Assembly: GCA_023431045.1 (NCBI GenBank)
Contig: JAEYXZ010000094.1
Location: 1-45,744, forward strand
Source of the DNA: Bacillota bacterium
Lineage (GTDB): Bacteria > Bacillota_I > Bacilli_A > Acholeplasmatales > Acholeplasmataceae
Direction of reading: 5' to 3'
DNA length: 45,744 nt
The position numbers were made by a program, and so were the translations under genes. The stretch's first letter is position 1. The number at the start of each line of letters is the position of its first letter. This document shows, one piece after another, positions 42,831 to 45,744 of the stretch. The notes under the pieces are model-generated. The model had not been told where the DNA came from and made no database searches. It saw nothing but the letters and a program-made list of their open reading frames with translations.

Positions 42831-43901
42831 ATGAAAATGCTTAAATGGATTGGTCGTATCTTATATGTCGTATTTATATTTATAATAATTAGTACTGTAG
42901 AACTTGGTTCCGGTGGAGTTCAAGGACTACAAAGAGGGGATTATGCTGTTGCTCATGTTGTCTCTGCAAAGGATGATGATGGCAATTATGATCCACATAA
43001 AGCTTTAGCTCATTTTACATCTGCAATTAATATTTATTACTCAAATCAAGTAATCGGAAGTTTCACAACAGTTGGAGATGCAACCCTTGATGATCAGTAT
43101 GAAGTTGGTTTTGAATTATATCCCTTTGTTTCATTAATGAAACATAGTGAAATTGATATTTGGTTTGATGGTTTCTTCTTCGTCTTAACAGACTATAATG
43201 AAGATGCTGTGAACTATAGAGTTGAGATTTCTGCGGTTAATACTTCTGTTGAAGATGGTGATCGTATTATCTTAACGAATGATGACTTAACACGTGCTGG
43301 CATGATTTATTTAATGCCTGATGATTTTTTCCAAAACTCTCGTCCAGCTTTAGTCACCTACATTGAGAATTCTTCTTTCTACCAAAAAGACCCAGATAAA
43401 GAAACAGCAACATCATTTGAGTATGATATCGTCTCAATTAGTATGTATGTTACCCTTCCAACTGAAGTTGAAGGTGAAACAAAAGAAACTTATATCTATC
43501 GTATTACAGATCAGTCAGAAGCATTTGCTGGTTCTCCACTTGTTGAAGATGCTGCAATCCTTGATTTAAAGGCGGAAGATTACAATCTTTCTAAGTTAAT
43601 TGGTGTAGGAACTCCAACAGATGAAGAAGTCACACAATATAATCTAGTTGATACATATCACCCCGCTGATTTCTCACCTTATGTTTATTGGTACTTTATT
43701 ATCTATGGTGGATACTTTGTCTTAATTATTGTGATTCCTTACTTCTGGTTCTTCCATCGCCGTGTAATGGCTAAGATTAGAGCTAAGAAAGACTTAAAAA
43801 ACAAAGAAGATATAGCAAACCAACGTGTTCAAGAAGGTAAGCAAATAACTGAAAATGAACAAATCTTTAGTGATATAGAACCAAAGGGCGACGATAAATA
43901 A
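42831..43901 (+). CDS. membrane protein with large extracytoplasmic domain
   Basis: 356 aa from ATG 42831, five bases after AAGGA; a TTG one codon earlier is less likely. One N-terminal transmembrane helix (about residues 5-23), a soluble, acidic, beta-rich domain of ~260 residues, a second transmembrane helix (about 285-310, YWYFIIYGGYFVLIIVIPYF) and a basic cytoplasmic tail. This topology puts the large domain outside. No motif recognised. The stop codon lies in the loop of its terminator. Confidence 0.75.
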   Translation: MKMLKWIGRILYVVFIFIIISTVELGSGGVQGLQRGDYAVAHVVSAKDDDGNYDPHKALAHFTSAINIYYSNQVIGSFTTVGDATLDDQYEVGFELYPFVSLMKHSEIDIWFDGFFFVLTDYNEDAVNYRVEISAVNTSVEDGDRIILTNDDLTRAGMIYLMPDDFFQNSRPALVTYIENSSFYQKDPDKETATSFEYDIVSISMYVTLPTEVEGETKETYIYRITDQSEAFAGSPLVEDAAILDLKAEDYNLSKLIGVGTPTDEEVTQYNLVDTYHPADFSPYVYWYFIIYGGYFVLIIVIPYFWFFHRRVMAKIRAKKDLKNKEDIANQRVQEGKQITENEQIFSDIEPKGDDK

Positions 43902-43915
43902 TCGTCCCCTTTTTT
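43886..43915 (+). terminator. rho-independent terminator overlapping the stop codon
   Basis: GGG(C)GACGAT and ATCGTCCCC form a 9-bp stem with one bulged C around AAATA, which contains the end of the TAA stop, followed by six T residues. Confidence 0.85.
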
Positions 43916-43920
43916 CTCTA

Positions 43921-43949
43921 TTGAAAATGGTTTTTTGTTATGCTATACT
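43921..43949 (+). promoter_or_regulatory. promoter of tRNA-Trp
   Basis: TTGAAA (43921-43926), 17 bases, TATACT (43944-43949), 12 bases before the tRNA 5' end. Confidence 0.8.
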
Positions 43950-43961
43950 ATAAAGGCGCGT

Positions 43962-44036
43962 GGGGGCATGGTGTCAACGGTAGCACACCGGTCTCCAAAA
44001 CCGTTTGAGAGAGTTCGAATCTTTCTGCCCCCGCCA
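43962..44036 (+). tRNA. tRNA-Trp (anticodon CCA)
   Basis: 75 bases with encoded CCA. Acceptor GGGGGCA/TGCCCCC; anticodon loop CTCCAAA gives CCA, so it reads UGG and not UGA. That agrees with TGA serving as a stop for several genes here. Confidence 0.95.
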
Positions 44037-44050
44037 TTTATAAAAATAAT

Positions 44051-44077
44051 ACCAGTCATGACTATGGCTGGTTTTTT
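44051..44077 (+). terminator. rho-independent terminator of tRNA-Trp
   Basis: ACCAGTCAT/ATGGCTGGT, a 9-bp stem with one G-U pair and loop GACT, followed by six T residues. Confidence 0.85.
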
Positions 44078-44103
44078 AATGTTTGAATGATACAAAGATT
44101 TAT

Positions 44104-44592
44104 TTATCTAATACTAAGTTGTTCGGATTCATTGATATAAACATGGAATTCGCGTGCAGAATAATTAGTAAATAATACGCCACCTATATAGTATTCTGGT
44201 TCGTGATTTAAATCGTAATCAACTAAGTCATCCCATACTTCTACAACAACACACTTTCCATAAGTACCATAGTACTCTGTAATCCTAATATCAGCTAATG
44301 TTGCGTCTTTGATATTCTTCTGTAAATTATGTAGATAAATCAATCCAATTTGATGAATTGTATCTACACTCAATGTATTTGGTATTCTTGGTTTTGGGGT
44401 ATACTCATCACGTGGTACTGTACCATTATAGTAAAAAGAAATTGCTTCTAAATCTGAAACTGATAGTAATTCTTGACTATATGCTTCATCTAAACTTAAA
44501 AAATCTCTACTCGGTGTTTTATCATTCTTACAACTACACACCAATAAAATTATACTAAATACAATAGCAATCCCTAATATTTTCTTTATCAT
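44104..44592 (-). CDS. small putative lipoprotein
   Basis: 162 aa. Signal peptide MIKK plus hydrophobic core and lipobox LVCSC, lipidation expected at Cys21. The mature part is acidic with no known motif and a beta-strand-rich second half (IRITEYYGTYGKCVVVEVWDD). Convergent to tRNA-Trp. A GAGAG lies before the ATG. Function unknown. Confidence 0.7.
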   Translation of the reverse strand: MIKKILGIAIVFSIILLVCSCKNDKTPSRDFLSLDEAYSQELLSVSDLEAISFYYNGTVPRDEYTPKPRIPNTLSVDTIHQIGLIYLHNLQKNIKDATLADIRITEYYGTYGKCVVVEVWDDLVDYDLNHEPEYYIGGVLFTNYSAREFHVYINESEQLSIR

Positions 44593-44704
44593 ATAACTCT
44601 CATTACTTCCTTTTCATATAAAGTCTAAATCAACCAAATATATTGATCAAACAAATTTGCAAATGAAAACATCAACAAAGTTATAAGATACCATGCAGCA
44701 TCTT

Positions 44705-45744
44705 TTATTTTCCGCTATCTCCATAATTTTTTAAGACTCTTGCTGATGGATCTTTAACATCTTCTAAACCTTTCCAGGTTTGATTTGGCATCCAAAAACC
44801 TGAAATCAAATGTGCATGATTTTTATAGTGTTTCTCAAAGATTTCACGGTATAAAAGAGATTCTTTTGAAATCGGTAGGTTTACTTTATATTGCTTCACC
44901 TTTATTGCGTACAAATCATCCGTATAAAGGTTTTCTGCATAGTTTTTAAGTTCATCTACCATTGAGTGACCTACGGCGTCTGAAAAGGCTGCTTTTTGAC
45001 GCCATAGAATATGATCTGGTAAGATGTTATCTTCATCAAATGCTTTTCTGATTAAATACTTGCCCATATTGTAGGTATTCATCTTTAATCTAGGATTTAT
45101 AGATAGTACATATTTTGCAAATGACAAATCTGCAAATGGAACTCTCGCTTCTAGTGAATGATAAGCGAGTGTGCGATCAGCTCTTAAGACATCATATAAA
45201 TAGAGTTCTTTGATTCTTTTAATGGATTCATCTTGGAATGATTTTTCATCCGGTGCAAAATCAGTATATTTATAACCAAAGAGCTCATCTGAAACCTCAC
45301 CTGTGAGTAAGACCTTAATGTTAGTATTTTCTCTAATATATTTAGCAACTAAGAACATTCCAATACTTGCTCGAATAGTTGTTATATCGTATGACTCAAG
45401 TGCGATAATGACTTCTTCTAAAGCATTTAAAACATCCTTTTTAGTCATAATGACTTCATGATGAATTGAACCAATATGATTAGCTACATCTTTAGCATAC
45501 TTTAAATCAATCGCGTCAACGTCCATACCAATTGAAAAAGTTTGAATGGGTTTATTTAAGTGTTTTGCTGCAACTGCGCAAACTAAAGATGAATCAAGTC
45601 CACCAGAAAGTAAAAATCCAAGTGGTGCATCTGCGTGGAGTCTATTGATAATTCCATCAGTTAATAATGCTTTTAGCTTAGGAAGAATTTCTTCAATGGT
45701 ATCAGTTGATTCTTGTTGGTCGTAAAGATCCGTAAATGAAACAA
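44705..45744 (-). CDS. asnB: asparagine synthetase (glutamine-hydrolysing), C-terminal synthetase domain, partial
   Basis: Makes asparagine from aspartate, ATP and glutamine. The frame is open to the window edge; only the C-terminal ~346 codons are present, and the N-terminal glutaminase domain lies outside. The pyrophosphate loop LLSGGLDSSLV is near the edge (about 45622-45590 in frame). Further blocks: TGEVSDELFGY, SLEARVPFADL, KYLIRKAF and LWRQKAAFSDAVG, all typical of the AsnB synthetase domain. Confidence 0.95.
   Translation of the reverse strand, partial: VSFTDLYDQQESTDTIEEILPKLKALLTDGIINRLHADAPLGFLLSGGLDSSLVCAVAAKHLNKPIQTFSIGMDVDAIDLKYAKDVANHIGSIHHEVIMTKKDVLNALEEVIIALESYDITTIRASIGMFLVAKYIRENTNIKVLLTGEVSDELFGYKYTDFAPDEKSFQDESIKRIKELYLYDVLRADRTLAYHSLEARVPFADLSFAKYVLSINPRLKMNTYNMGKYLIRKAFDEDNILPDHILWRQKAAFSDAVGHSMVDELKNYAENLYTDDLYAIKVKQYKVNLPISKESLLYREIFEKHYKNHAHLISGFWMPNQTWKGLEDVKDPSARVLKNYGDSGK

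Noticed and set aside
43962..44036. UGA read as tryptophan (Mycoplasma code)
   Set aside because: The tRNA-Trp seen has anticodon CCA, and genes such as the winged-helix protein and the AAA+ ATPase end properly at TGA.

Overview
The window comes from an AT-rich, low-GC Gram-positive-type chromosome. The best guess is an Acholeplasma-like mollicute (Acholeplasmatales). Supporting signs are strong AGGAGG ribosome binding sites, the Firmicute order rplK-rplA-rplJ-rplL-ybxB-rpoB-rpoC, several lipobox lipoproteins, and the standard genetic code: the only tRNA-Trp seen has a CCA anticodon and several genes end in TGA. The genus is inference; no 16S gene is present.

Region 1 (1-8909, minus strand) is the ribosomal protein/RNA polymerase operon: rplK, rplA, an L10 leader RNA, rplJ, rplL, a terminator-like hairpin, a YbxB/RsmC-like methyltransferase, a separate promoter, rpoB and the first 638 codons of rpoC. 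RpoC has an extra N-terminal segment of about 155 residues that reads as two tandem alpha-CTD-like helix-hairpin-helix repeats. RpoB has Gln at the position of E. coli His526.

Region 2 (8.9-16.7 kb) is ordinary accessory chromosome: a ring-cleavage dioxygenase/glyoxalase behind a perfect palindrome that resembles an MhqR operator, a repeat lipoprotein, DUF1697, a membrane-anchored protein, a YwaF-like membrane protein, a truncated gene next to an IS256-like end, a CLC chloride channel/antiporter with a possibly leaderless mRNA, and a small DUF3427-like protein.

Region 3 (about 17.1-42.0 kb, all minus strand) is a defence-type island of two back-to-back operons. Operon A (31846 down to 17148) has eight tightly packed genes: HTH regulator, 1513-aa SF1B helicase, 718-aa protein with a C-terminal HEPN-like RNxxxH motif, coiled-coil protein, ClpB-like AAA+ ATPase, NrdG/PflA-type radical SAM enzyme, a surface lipoprotein combining collagen-like repeats, a trypsin-like protease and BspA-type LRRs, and a PD-(D/E)XK nuclease-like protein. 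I do not recognise this combination as a described system; it is the main candidate for something new. Operon B (41986 down to 32126) starts at a full-consensus promoter and encodes a 72-aa protein, a MORC/MutL-like GHKL ATPase, a conserved unknown, a DUF6339-like protein, a Dam-type adenine methylase, a winged-helix protein, an AIPR protein and a HelD-like helicase. It resembles the GHKL-ATPase-linked restriction-modification systems.

Region 4 (42.0-45.7 kb) holds a 115-bp long inverted repeat, an orphan promoter/RBS/ATG with a three-codon ORF, a tRNA cluster on the minus strand (His, Gln-UUG, Gln-CUG, Leu-UAG), a two-TM membrane protein, tRNA-Trp, a small lipoprotein and the C-terminal synthetase domain of asparagine synthetase B, cut by the window edge.
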